Assembly (NCBI GenBank): GCA_007127175.1
Contig: SKZX01000322.1
Coordinates: forward strand, 1 to 14,303
Origin: Desulfobacterales bacterium
Lineage (GTDB): Bacteria > Desulfobacterota > Desulfobacteria > Desulfobacterales > Desulfosalsimonadaceae
Direction of reading: 5' to 3'
DNA: 14,303 nucleotides
The translations under genes were made by a program, and so were the position numbers. The notes under the pieces are model-generated. The model was not told the DNA's origin, ran no database searches, and saw only the letters and a program-made list of their open reading frames with translations. Of the stretch, positions 6,813 through 14,045 are shown in pieces. Each line of letters starts with the position of its first letter. Position 1 is the first letter of the stretch.

Positions 6813-7966
6813 GAGGGTATTTCATCTTCCTGCCCGGCGTGGACGCCCATGATTTCAACCAGTAGGGCGACGGTCTTCACCATGTCCGCCAGGCTGATAT
6901 TTTCGCGCACCGTGTGGGCATCGCGCATGCCCGTGCCGATGACGCCGGTGACGATGTTTTTGGAAAAAAAGATATTGGCGTCCGAGCCACCCCCGGTTTT
7001 TTTGGAAACCAGCTCTCGGCCCAGGTTTTGCGCTGCCTTTTTCGCGATCACCACCACCGGGTGGTCCTCGGGGATGAAGGTGTTGGGAAACTGGTTTTCA
7101 ATCACCGATTCCAACCGGGGCAGGCCGGCGATATCGTCTTTTTCCGGGCAGTCCCTGATTGCCCGTTCAAAAGCGGACACGATGCCGCCGGTCACCTGCT
7201 CGAGCTTTGACGCATCGTGACTCCGGGCCTCCCCCTTGACACACACCGCTTCCGGGACGATATTCGTGGCCCCGGCGCATTCAATAAAACCGATGTTGCA
7301 GGTGGTCTCCGTATCGATACGGCCCAGTGTCAGCCCGGCGATGGCCCTTGCGGCAATGGATATGGCATTGATGCCTTTTTCCGGCTCGGCCCCGGCATGG
7401 GCGGACCGGCCGTGCACCGTAAACTGGAAATGATTGGCCGCGGGCGCCCGGGTAATGATGGAGGCGGTGTCGAACGTGTCCAGCGCGTAGCCGTAAGCGG
7501 CGTCCAGGAGCGAGCGATCAAGGAACTTCGCCCCCAGAAGCCCGATTTCCTCGCACGTGGTCAGGACCACCTCGATGGGGCCGTGGGGCAGGTCGTTTTC
7601 GCGGACCACCCGCATGGCTTCAATGATGATGGCGATTGCGCTCTTGTCATCCGCTCCCAGTATGGTGGTGCCATCGCTCGTAAAAACGCCGTTTTTGAAT
7701 TCAGGCGTTATGCCTTCCCCGGGTTCGACCGTATCCATGTGGGCGTTGAGAAAAAGGGGGGGCGCATCGCGGTTCCCCTTGAACTTTGCAATGAGGTTGC
7801 CGGTTTCGCTCCCGGTATGGCGGCCGCTGCCGTCGATATAAATATCCGCCCCCATGGCTTCCAGAAGGGTGCGGATCTCCCTGGACACGGCGCCCTCCCG
7901 CCGGGATACGCTGTCTATGCGCACCAGGCGCTCAAAAAGGTCTTTCAGCCTGCTTTCATTGATCAT
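6809..7966 (-). CDS. M20-family metallopeptidase (PepT-like)
   Basis: Predicted cytoplasmic di-zinc aminopeptidase of the M20/M25/M40 family, close to the PepT-like (tripeptidase-like) group. It has 385 residues. The metal site is visible: H76-x-D78 in NAHMDTV, D106 in GADDKSA, the catalytic/metal pair E139-E140 in TTCEEIG, D163 in ALD, and the C-terminal His in DAHTVRENI. The dimerisation-domain signature HGRSAHAG is at 185-192. The exact substrate cannot be read from the sequence, so I give no gene symbol. The ATG at 7966 has AGGGG about 10 bases upstream; a nearer ATG is out of frame. It is the first gene of the peptidase-larC-thpR run and is divergent from selC. Confidence 0.9.
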   Translation of the reverse strand: MINESRLKDLFERLVRIDSVSRREGAVSREIRTLLEAMGADIYIDGSGRHTGSETGNLIAKFKGNRDAPPLFLNAHMDTVEPGEGITPEFKNGVFTSDGTTILGADDKSAIAIIIEAMRVVRENDLPHGPIEVVLTTCEEIGLLGAKFLDRSLLDAAYGYALDTFDTASIITRAPAANHFQFTVHGRSAHAGAEPEKGINAISIAARAIAGLTLGRIDTETTCNIGFIECAGATNIVPEAVCVKGEARSHDASKLEQVTGGIVSAFERAIRDCPEKDDIAGLPRLESVIENQFPNTFIPEDHPVVVIAKKAAQNLGRELVSKKTGGGSDANIFFSKNIVTGVIGTGMRDAHTVRENISLADMVKTVALLVEIMGVHAGQEDEIPS

Positions 7967-7988
7967 TTGGGCATTTCCCCTAAAAAGC

Positions 7989-8017
7989 TTGACCTGTTAT
8001 TAAATAAACGTTATTTT
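7989..8017 (+). promoter_or_regulatory. Candidate promoter of selC
   Basis: TTGACC (7989-7994) and TATTTT (8012-8017) are separated by 17 bases, 5/6 and 4/6 matches to sigma-70 boxes. Initiation would fall near 8024, about 14 bases before the mature tRNA 5' end. The 71-base gap between the divergent peptidase and selC genes leaves room for little else. Confidence 0.45.
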
Positions 8018-8037
8018 TTCCAACCGGTGTGAAAAAC

Positions 8038-8135
8038 GGAAGTGCGCAGCTCACTGGTGGGGCTCCCGGACTTCAAATCCGGTGTGGGGCGTTAAAACCG
8101 TCCCGGGTGGGTTCGATTCCCATGCACTTCCGCCA
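8038..8135 (+). tRNA. selC: tRNA-Sec (anticodon TCA)
   Basis: Selenocysteine-inserting tRNA that reads in-frame UGA codons with SelB. It is 98 bases with encoded CCA (8133-8135). The 8-bp acceptor stem GGAAGTGC (8038-8045) / GCACTTCC (8124-8131) is perfect, longer than the 7 bp of ordinary tRNAs as expected for bacterial tRNA-Sec. The anticodon arm is CCGGA-CTTCAAA-TCCGG with TCA at 8073-8075. The long variable arm pairs GGGGCG with CGTCCC around TTAAAAC, and the T arm is GTGGG-TTCGATT-CCCAT. The gene implies that the organism makes selenoproteins, though none is evident in the window. Its last 44 bases overlap the 3' end of the convergent cyclase gene. Confidence 0.97.
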
Positions 8136-9222
8136 CATTGCCCTTTGCATAGCCCAGCACGTTGTAACAGATGACGGGCTCCAGCTTGTTTTTCACGTAA
8201 ACCTCGCCGCGGCTATCAAAATGAAAGTTGCCCGTATGCCGGAGGTAGGTCATCTCGCCCACGATGATTTCCCCGCCTTTGGCCATCTGCTCCAGGCGGG
8301 CGGCAATGTTGACGCAGTCCCCGATGACCGTGTAGTCCATGCGGTTTTCTGAGCCGATGTTGCCGATGATCGCAGCCCCGGTGTTGATCCCGATGCCGGC
8401 CTCAAACACCTCCAACCCCCTGGCCTGCCTTGCCTGCCCGAGTTTCTGCGTTGCCGCGGTCATCTCGAGTGCGGCGCGGATGGCATTGTCCGGGTGGTTG
8501 CCCTCTGCTTCCACCAGGCCGAACACGGCAATGAGCTGGTCCCCCACGAATTTGTCCAGCAGGCCGTTGTTTTTGAAAATAATGTCCACCATGATGGAAA
8601 AATACTCGTTGAGCATGGAGACGACTTCCTCGGCCGCCATCCGCTCGGCAATGGCCGTAAAGGAACGGATATCGGCAAACAGAACGGTTACGGTGTTTCT
8701 TTCGGTTTCAAGAAAAACGCCGTCTTTGAGGTCGATGAGCTTTTCCACCAGGTTGTTTCCCACGTAGCGGCTGATCCGGTTTCTGAGCTCCTCCTCCCGC
8801 TTGCTGCGCTGGTAGGAAAGCGACAGGTCCCGCGCATACACCATGAGCTGGGTAGCCTGCTCCTGGTTTTTGCGGTTCATGTCGTCGAGCTTTCTGGTCA
8901 TCACGTTGAAATGCCGGGCAATTTCGGCGAGCTCGCTGTCATCCGGGATCTGGAGGGGCTCTTTTTTATCGCCGGACGTGGCACTGCGGATCTCCTCGCA
9001 CAGCAGCTCGATCTGACCGGCGGATCTGCGCAGCAGCGCAAAGCCGGTAAAGATTGAAAAAAGCGCCAGAAAGGAAAACAGGTAAACGGTTTCAGAGGGA
9101 GTGATGCGTTCATGGAAAAAAAGGTAAATCACCAGCAGATAGGGCAGAAGGGCCATCAACCCCAAAGCCACGAGAATTTTTCCTGAAAATGAATTATAGG
9201 TGCTTCGGAAACCCGGCTTCAT
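8092..9222 (-). CDS. Membrane-bound class III adenylate cyclase
   Basis: Converts ATP to cAMP. It has 376 residues. There are two N-terminal membrane helices (about 16-36 and 46-64) with a very short loop, then a HAMP-like linker and coiled stretch (65-150), and a C-terminal class III cyclase domain (about 175-325). Metal-binding aspartates are D184 (LFADIRSFT) and D228 (DKFVGDQLIAVFG). K224 and D296 (MDYTVIGD) fit adenine recognition, and N305 and R309 (NIAARLE) the transition-state pair, so an active adenylate cyclase is predicted. No extracellular sensor domain is present. Its ATG overlaps the stop of the PilZ gene by 4 bases. The last 14 residues (VAEVHGNRTHPGRF) are encoded antisense to selC and look like an accidental tail. 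Confidence 0.92.
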   Translation of the reverse strand: MKPGFRSTYNSFSGKILVALGLMALLPYLLVIYLFFHERITPSETVYLFSFLALFSIFTGFALLRRSAGQIELLCEEIRSATSGDKKEPLQIPDDSELAEIARHFNVMTRKLDDMNRKNQEQATQLMVYARDLSLSYQRSKREEELRNRISRYVGNNLVEKLIDLKDGVFLETERNTVTVLFADIRSFTAIAERMAAEEVVSMLNEYFSIMVDIIFKNNGLLDKFVGDQLIAVFGLVEAEGNHPDNAIRAALEMTAATQKLGQARQARGLEVFEAGIGINTGAAIIGNIGSENRMDYTVIGDCVNIAARLEQMAKGGEIIVGEMTYLRHTGNFHFDSRGEVYVKNKLEPVICYNVLGYAKGNVAEVHGNRTHPGRF

Positions 9223-9692
9223 CCAATTGACCCACGATCATGGTTGTCAATCCGTTCAAATTCAAAAGACCAGTCAAACTGAACGGCAATCCTGGCTGTT
9301 TTCGGATCAGGGGAATGCGGATCCGGTTTTATATCATGACTAATCCGTACAACGGTCGCCTCGGTCATGATCCGCGCCCTCACTTCATGGGTCCCGTCGA
9401 GCATAATGGCAATCGTCAGCAGCTGGCCGGGATAATAATTTCCGGGATGTTTGGAAACAAACAGGGCCCCGCCACCCGATATATCCTGAAGCACGGTTTT
9501 TTCCCGGCTTTCCCCGCTTTGAAAATCCCCGGCCCAGGAAACGATCACGGGGAAAGACACCCAGTGCCGTGAAAAGGCGCGCTGATCCATTTTTTCCGCA
9601 TTGCTGCCGCCAAGCGGCTCAGGGGCGCGTTTCGCTTGTTTGCGCAACGCACCGGAAGGCCAATATTTTTTGAATAAACGCAAAAAATCCAT
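9219..9692 (-). CDS. PilZ-domain protein
   Basis: Predicted cytoplasmic c-di-GMP receptor. Counting from the ATG at 9692 it has 157 residues. The PilZ motif is intact: RAFSR (RxxxR) at about residues 38-42, then DISGGG (D/NxSxxG) before ALFVS, followed by the beta-barrel (PGQLLTIAIML...RARIMTEATVVRI). The frame stays open to an ATG at 9800, but those 36 extra codons have lower third-position GC, rare Arg codons and no family similarity, so I prefer 9692. The 3' end overlaps the adenylate cyclase start (ATGA, 9219-9222), so the two proteins are probably made together. It sits between a PilB-like ATPase and a cyclase, which fits a role in surface-motor control. Confidence 0.83.
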   Translation of the reverse strand: MDFLRLFKKYWPSGALRKQAKRAPEPLGGSNAEKMDQRAFSRHWVSFPVIVSWAGDFQSGESREKTVLQDISGGGALFVSKHPGNYYPGQLLTIAIMLDGTHEVRARIMTEATVVRISHDIKPDPHSPDPKTARIAVQFDWSFEFERIDNHDRGSIG

Positions 9693-9827
9693 TACCTGGC
9701 GCCTATTATTTGCGATGCATGGCAGGGCACCCGTTTCAGCAGCCCGGACAACAGGCGCCCCCGTTCGACAAAACCGATCGCCAGCCGATGCACCAAACAT
9801 TTCAATTGCCGCAATGCGGACGGACCT

Positions 9828-12206
9828 CTAAACAATGCATACGCGGCGGACTTCGGCCATATCGGTCAACCCCTGAAACACCTTCATAACGCCGTCCTGC
9901 ATCAGGGTGGTCATGCCCTGGCTGCTCGCCTGGATGAACATCTCTTCCGCGCTGGCCTGTTTTTTAATCATCCGTTTGATCTCCGGGGTTCCTTCCATCA
10001 TTTCATGGATGCCCAGCCGCCCTTTATACCCCGTGCCGTTGCACTGTTCGCAGCCGACCGGGGCGAAGAGCTTCAACTCGCTTGAATATTTGATTCCCAG
10101 GTCCTCAAACTTGTCCGAATGAAAGGCGTCCACGATATCATCGTACTCTTCTTTGGAAGGGTTATACTCTTTTCTGCACTTTTTACAGAGCCGCCGGAGC
10201 AGCCGCTGCGCCAGCACGCAGATGAACGCATCGGAGAAGTTCAGGGGGTTGAGCCCCATGTCCAGCAGGCGGGTGACGGTTTCAGGGGCAGAGTTGGTGT
10301 GGAGCGTCGAAAAAACAAGGTGACCGGTAAGGGATGCCTCAATGCCGATGGAAGCGGTCTCGTAGTCCCTCATTTCGCCGACCATGATGACATCCGGGTC
10401 GGCCCGCAGAAATGAGCGCATGATCCGGGCGAAATCCAGCCCGATTTTATTGTGCGTCTCAACCTGGCGCAGCCCCTGCTGGGTGATTTCAACCGGGTCT
10501 TCAGCCGTCCAGATTTTACGCTCCGGCGTGTTGATGGCGCCCAAAGCGGAGTGCAGGGTTGTGGTTTTACCGGAACCGGTGGGCCCCACGCACAGGACCA
10601 GCCCGTAAGGCTTGGCAATGGATTGCTTCAATACCTTCAGGTTCCGTTCGGTCAACCCCATATCGTCGATTTTCATGGCGCCGGATGCGGCCAGGATGCG
10701 CATGACGACATCTTCAAGACCGCCGGTCGTCGGCACCGTCGCCACCCGCAGTTCAAACTGGGGTATGCCCCTGCGCCGGAACTTGATCTTGCCGTCCTGG
10801 GGCAGGCGCCGCTCCGATATGTCCAGGTTGGACATGATTTTAATCCTGGACAGGATGGCATTGGCAAAAGTGTTGGGCACTTCCGTGAAGTCCTGACAAA
10901 CGCCGTCAATGCGGAAGCGCACCTTGGTGCGCTTGGCGATGCCGCAAGGCTCTATATGGATGTCGGATGCGTTTTTCCGGTATGCCGTAATCAATACCTG
11001 GTCGACCAACCTGACGACTTTGCTGGAGGATTCGTCATAGACATCAGCGACATCGTCGTCGTCTTCCTCCTCGTCTTCCTCAAAGGCGATTTCAGGGAGC
11101 TCATCCATTACTGGCGGCGCAGGGCCGCCTGCGGCTGTTTTCTTTTTGCCGGCAAAAAAGTGGTTGATGACGGCTTCGATATCTTCCTTGATGCCGACTG
11201 AAAATGTAAACTTGTTTGTATTGAACAGGGCCTTGGCATGGTCCAGTTTTCTCAGGTCCTTGGGGTCGTCTAAGAGAATTTCAATATAATCGATTTCCCA
11301 GTGCAACGGCACCCAGAGGTCCTGCAGCAGAAACGGCTTTTTGAGGTTTGCAAGCAGTTCGTAGGGCACGCCCATTGCAGGGTCAAAGGTCTTGAACGGG
11401 CAATTATAGTATGCCGATAAGGATTTCCCGATTTCCTCCTTGGAAATCTTGAACTGGCTCATGAGCACATGTTCAACGCTTTTCCGGCTCTTCTTGGATA
11501 TGCCCAAAGCCTTCTGAAGCTGGTCGGTTGTCACGATCTCATTTCGAAGCAGGTAATCGTATCGGGACTCATAGCGTTTTCCCGGCTCGGTCGCATGGAT
11601 TTTCTCCTTGATCTTCGGGTATACGGGGTCGATCTTCTGGACCGTTTCAAAGCTGTTTACCGCCAGTTCCTTGTAGTCGCGCTGTTCAAGGGATTCTCCC
11701 AACTGATAGCGTACGATGGTCTCCGCATCTTTTTCAAGGTTGAATTCACCGATCGTCTGGTTGACCCACTCAATGACCTTTTCCGGTTGGAAGACGGTAA
11801 ACAGGCATTCAATCAGGTCCGGTAGAAAATCCTTTACCGGAAAATCCATGCCAAAGAGTTTCCGGTATTCATCGATGGCCTCCTTGTAAAGGCCCAGTTC
11901 CTTGAACGCCGAAGCGCTGTCGAACGTTTCAGGCGCACTTTCGCCCAAAGCAAGCCCCGACTTTATATGGGTGACATCCCGCGAAGAAAGGTCCTGGGGC
12001 GCTTCGTGCTCAAGCTCATCCATTTCCTGGCCGAGTTCTTTGACCTTCGATTCGATATCAGCCCTTTTCTGTGCATCCATGTCGTGGTATTCGGCGAGAA
12101 TCGACTGGTAAAGGGCAACGGCTTCATCGAACAGGCCGTGGGACTCATAAGCCTCGGCGGCCTTTATTTTTGATTGCAGATCGGATTGTTCGGACAGTGT
12201 TTCCAT
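9828..12206 (-). CDS. PilB/GspE-family ATPase with N-terminal TPR region
   Basis: Hexameric ATPase of the type IV pilus/type II secretion family that would power pilus or pseudopilus assembly at the inner membrane. It has 792 residues, against the usual 500-580. The N-terminal region has TPR-like helices (about 12-40, 97-120, 166-200). Next is a GSPII_E/MshEN-like domain (about 210-350), then an acidic linker (376-385: EEDEEEDDDD), and the ATPase domain. Walker A GPTGSGKT is at 541-548, the Asp box at WTAEDPVE (567-574), Walker B at DVIMVGE (605-611), and the His box at GHLVFSTLHTN (628-638). Zinc cysteines are C674/C677 and C719/C722. All catalytic elements look intact. The ATG at 12206 has AAGGA about 10 bases upstream. 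No PilC, PilM-Q or Gsp genes are visible nearby, so pilB and gspE cannot be told apart. Confidence 0.93.
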   Translation of the reverse strand: METLSEQSDLQSKIKAAEAYESHGLFDEAVALYQSILAEYHDMDAQKRADIESKVKELGQEMDELEHEAPQDLSSRDVTHIKSGLALGESAPETFDSASAFKELGLYKEAIDEYRKLFGMDFPVKDFLPDLIECLFTVFQPEKVIEWVNQTIGEFNLEKDAETIVRYQLGESLEQRDYKELAVNSFETVQKIDPVYPKIKEKIHATEPGKRYESRYDYLLRNEIVTTDQLQKALGISKKSRKSVEHVLMSQFKISKEEIGKSLSAYYNCPFKTFDPAMGVPYELLANLKKPFLLQDLWVPLHWEIDYIEILLDDPKDLRKLDHAKALFNTNKFTFSVGIKEDIEAVINHFFAGKKKTAAGGPAPPVMDELPEIAFEEDEEEDDDDVADVYDESSSKVVRLVDQVLITAYRKNASDIHIEPCGIAKRTKVRFRIDGVCQDFTEVPNTFANAILSRIKIMSNLDISERRLPQDGKIKFRRRGIPQFELRVATVPTTGGLEDVVMRILAASGAMKIDDMGLTERNLKVLKQSIAKPYGLVLCVGPTGSGKTTTLHSALGAINTPERKIWTAEDPVEITQQGLRQVETHNKIGLDFARIMRSFLRADPDVIMVGEMRDYETASIGIEASLTGHLVFSTLHTNSAPETVTRLLDMGLNPLNFSDAFICVLAQRLLRRLCKKCRKEYNPSKEEYDDIVDAFHSDKFEDLGIKYSSELKLFAPVGCEQCNGTGYKGRLGIHEMMEGTPEIKRMIKKQASAEEMFIQASSQGMTTLMQDGVMKVFQGLTDMAEVRRVCIV

Positions 12207-12408
12207 AATCTGTAAATCCTTCTTCTAAATCGGGGCGTCATCCGCCCGTTTGATATCGCCGGTTCAAAAGCCGCCACAAAACGCCAAACCATCAGCGGTT
12301 AGCAGTTTTGCGGGTATGTGACACAAACAGTGGACGGTTGTGGAGATATGCAGGAGCATGTGTACGCAGAAGCCGATCAGCACCATTGAAACAATTCGGA
12401 TTCACCCA

Positions 12409-12777
12409 TCAAAAAATTTTTTTCTTGAAAATACGGCCAATCCTGCTGCTGAACGCTTTCATGGTATCCAGTTCGGGCATCAGGATCTCGCAGTTCAGGC
12501 GGACCATGGCAATCGGTGCGATATCATCCATGATCACCAACAGAAACCCCGCCTGAAGCTTGCGCAGATATATCCGGCCCTGGTCAAACACAAAATCCGC
12601 CTCGGTGAGCTCGCCCAGTTCAGTAAGAAGCGGCTCCCACCCAAATGCTTCAACGGCCGTGGTGTCCCGGAGATACTGGTCCGAAAACCGTTTAGCGACC
12701 ACCGCGCCCGCCGGATCCAGTACAATTGCACCGTGAACCCCTTCTATGCTGACAAGATCTTTGAAGATATCTTTCAT
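12409..12777 (-). CDS. Roadblock/LC7-domain protein
   Basis: Small single-domain protein of 122 residues. It has the roadblock/LC7 pattern: an opening helix, then GVHGAIVLDPAGAVVAKR (14-31), a central helix region, then GELTEADFVFDQGRIYLRKLQAGFLLVIMDD (55-85) and a closing helix MPELDTMKAFSSRIGRIF. In this superfamily proteins such as MglB of Myxococcus act as homodimeric regulators or GAPs of small Ras-like GTPases controlling polarity; others are structural. No MglA-type GTPase is in the window, so that role is only a possibility. The gene lies between a PATAN response regulator and a PilB-like ATPase on the same strand. The Shine-Dalgarno is weak (GGGA about 6 bases upstream of the ATG). 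Confidence 0.7.
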   Translation of the reverse strand: MKDIFKDLVSIEGVHGAIVLDPAGAVVAKRFSDQYLRDTTAVEAFGWEPLLTELGELTEADFVFDQGRIYLRKLQAGFLLVIMDDIAPIAMVRLNCEILMPELDTMKAFSSRIGRIFKKKIF

Positions 12778-12846
12778 TTAAATTCCCGCTACTTTTATTG
12801 CACGCTGAAAGAATGGACCCCTTGAAAGGAAAACCAGGCAAGCGGC

Positions 12847-13971
12847 TTATGAAAGCGCAGCGATCAGCCCTTCACGGGGCAGGCCCTTTTCAAGCATGAC
12901 CACCACATTTTCCTCATCCGGGACAACAAGGACCTGCCGGTCGACCTTGTTGATATATATCACATTCAACACGCCGGATTCAAATAATTGTCCCAGGCTT
13001 TCAACCCGGGCGATCAATGCGGCCGATTCGGGATCACTGTAAACATCGAGGATCCCGTTTTCTCCCCCCATGGCAGCCACAAGCTTCTTCTCGGCGGCTT
13101 TAACCGGCGACAATTTTTCTTCCGGCGCCTTGATTTTTGGCGACTGCGCCCCTGATGGCATCGCCTTCGCATTGACGGCGGGTTTATTTTCTACTGCAGC
13201 GGATGGCGACCCCGCACCCGGGCGTGAAACGGCTTCCACCTTGCCGGGCGGTTCTTTGCCGTTTTGAATGCCTGCGGCGGAATCAACATCTCCATTTTCA
13301 TCCTTGGAGCGCATTGCATCCAGCAGTATTGCCTGAAGTTCACCTTCGATCAGTTTTTCTGAAATGGGGCAACTGTTTTCAATGGACAATGAGACACCGG
13401 ACCATGACAATATCTCGTATGCCGCTTCAAGCCCCTTACGGTTCCCTATGCGGGCATCCATCAACTGCCCCTTCCTGAAAAACAGGACGCCGCTCCTGAT
13501 CCCTTTTTTACTCCGGATTCGAAGGGTGCATGTCTGCTCCTCCATTTCAACGAGCTGCAAATAGGTGTCAAGGGACACCCTGTTAAGGCTTCCCCCCTCC
13601 TCCTTTTTTTTCAGAAGCTTCATGATGTGACGGAAAAGCAAGATCCCGTCAACCGGTTTGGTCAGGTACTCCGCAGCCCCGCTTTTCATCACCACATCTC
13701 TGGTTTTGGGCCTGTCATAAGCCGTCATGGCCATGACAGGGATATCCGGGTAGAGCTTCAAAATGAAACTCAACATCTCAAAACCGTCAATGCCCGGCAT
13801 GCGCAAATCCGACAGGACAATCGAGATATCCGAATCGGAAAGCACATTCAATGCCGCCTGCCCGTCTCCCGCTGTCACAACGGAAAAAAAATCGGCATAT
13901 TCTCCCAGTTCCTTTTCCATCAAACGAAGCAGCGCCTGATCATCATCTATAATCAAAATTGTCGGTACCAT
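12847..13971 (-). CDS. Response regulator with DUF4388 (PATAN) domain
   Basis: It has 374 residues when started at the ATG at 13971, which has AGGA 6 bases upstream. A GTG at 14001 is possible but its AAAGG would touch the start codon. Residues 4-120 are a CheY-like receiver: acidic pocket D9-D11, phospho-acceptor D55 (VLSDLRMPG), T83 and K105 (EYLTKPVD). Residues about 128-200 resemble the DUF4388/PATAN module (SLDTYLQLVEMEEQTCTLRI...GVLFFRKGQLMDARIG...EAAYEILSW). About 222-290 is a low-complexity Pro/Ala/Lys linker. The C-terminal 80 residues (VAAMGGENGILDVY... to the end) form an extra compact module that I do not recognise. There is no DNA-binding domain, so output is probably by protein contact. 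PATAN regulators bind the pilus motor PilB1 in Synechocystis; a PilB-like gene is two genes downstream here. Confidence 0.85.
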   Translation of the reverse strand: MVPTILIIDDDQALLRLMEKELGEYADFFSVVTAGDGQAALNVLSDSDISIVLSDLRMPGIDGFEMLSFILKLYPDIPVMAMTAYDRPKTRDVVMKSGAAEYLTKPVDGILLFRHIMKLLKKKEEGGSLNRVSLDTYLQLVEMEEQTCTLRIRSKKGIRSGVLFFRKGQLMDARIGNRKGLEAAYEILSWSGVSLSIENSCPISEKLIEGELQAILLDAMRSKDENGDVDSAAGIQNGKEPPGKVEAVSRPGAGSPSAAVENKPAVNAKAMPSGAQSPKIKAPEEKLSPVKAAEKKLVAAMGGENGILDVYSDPESAALIARVESLGQLFESGVLNVIYINKVDRQVLVVPDEENVVVMLEKGLPREGLIAALS

Positions 13972-13977
13972 AAAAAA

Positions 13978-13981
13978 TCCT
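13978..13981 (-). promoter_or_regulatory. Ribosome binding site deciding the PATAN regulator start
   Basis: AGGA on the minus strand, followed by six T's and then the ATG at 13971. This supports the shorter of two possible starts, so the protein opens directly with the receiver domain (MVPTILIIDDD). Confidence 0.5.
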
Positions 13982-14022
13982 GTCTGATTAGCTCTGTTCA
14001 CCCTTTCTTCAGGCTTTTTGAA

Positions 14023-14041
14023 GCAGCTTCTAAAGAGCTGC
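14023..14041 (-). other. Stem-loop between the unknown gene and the response regulator
   Basis: GCAGCT and AGCTGC form a 6-bp perfect stem around a 7-base loop, 4 bases after the stop codon of the upstream gene. On the minus strand it is followed by TTCAAAAAG, not by a T-run, so it is a poor intrinsic terminator. It may be an intercistronic hairpin or a weak attenuator. Confidence 0.35.
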
Positions 14042-14045
14042 CCAT

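Noticed and set aside
6462..7220. 252-codon plus-strand open frame spanning the larC/peptidase junction
   Set aside because: Antisense to two genes with clear motifs and a 4-base coupled overlap; no family pattern.
7217..8032. 271-codon plus-strand open frame
   Set aside because: Antisense to the well-supported M20 peptidase. Its sequence shows no recognisable motif and it would run through the selC promoter region.
8038..8135. An integrated island at selC
   Set aside because: No integrase gene, no repeated tRNA 3' end and no composition shift are visible in the flanks. The neighbouring genes look native.
9693..9800. 36-codon N-terminal extension of the PilZ protein
   Set aside because: Third-position GC is lower than in the neighbouring genes, it contains rare Arg codons, and it has no convincing Shine-Dalgarno. 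The ATG at 9692 starts closer to the PilZ domain. Not excluded.
12316..12326. TGTGACACA, a possible CRP-type site upstream of the PilB-like gene
   Set aside because: Only one half-site is present at the proper spacing. TGTGA is not followed by TCACA after six bases, so a cAMP-receptor operator is not supported despite the nearby cyclase. I see no strong promoter elsewhere in the 12207-12408 gap either.
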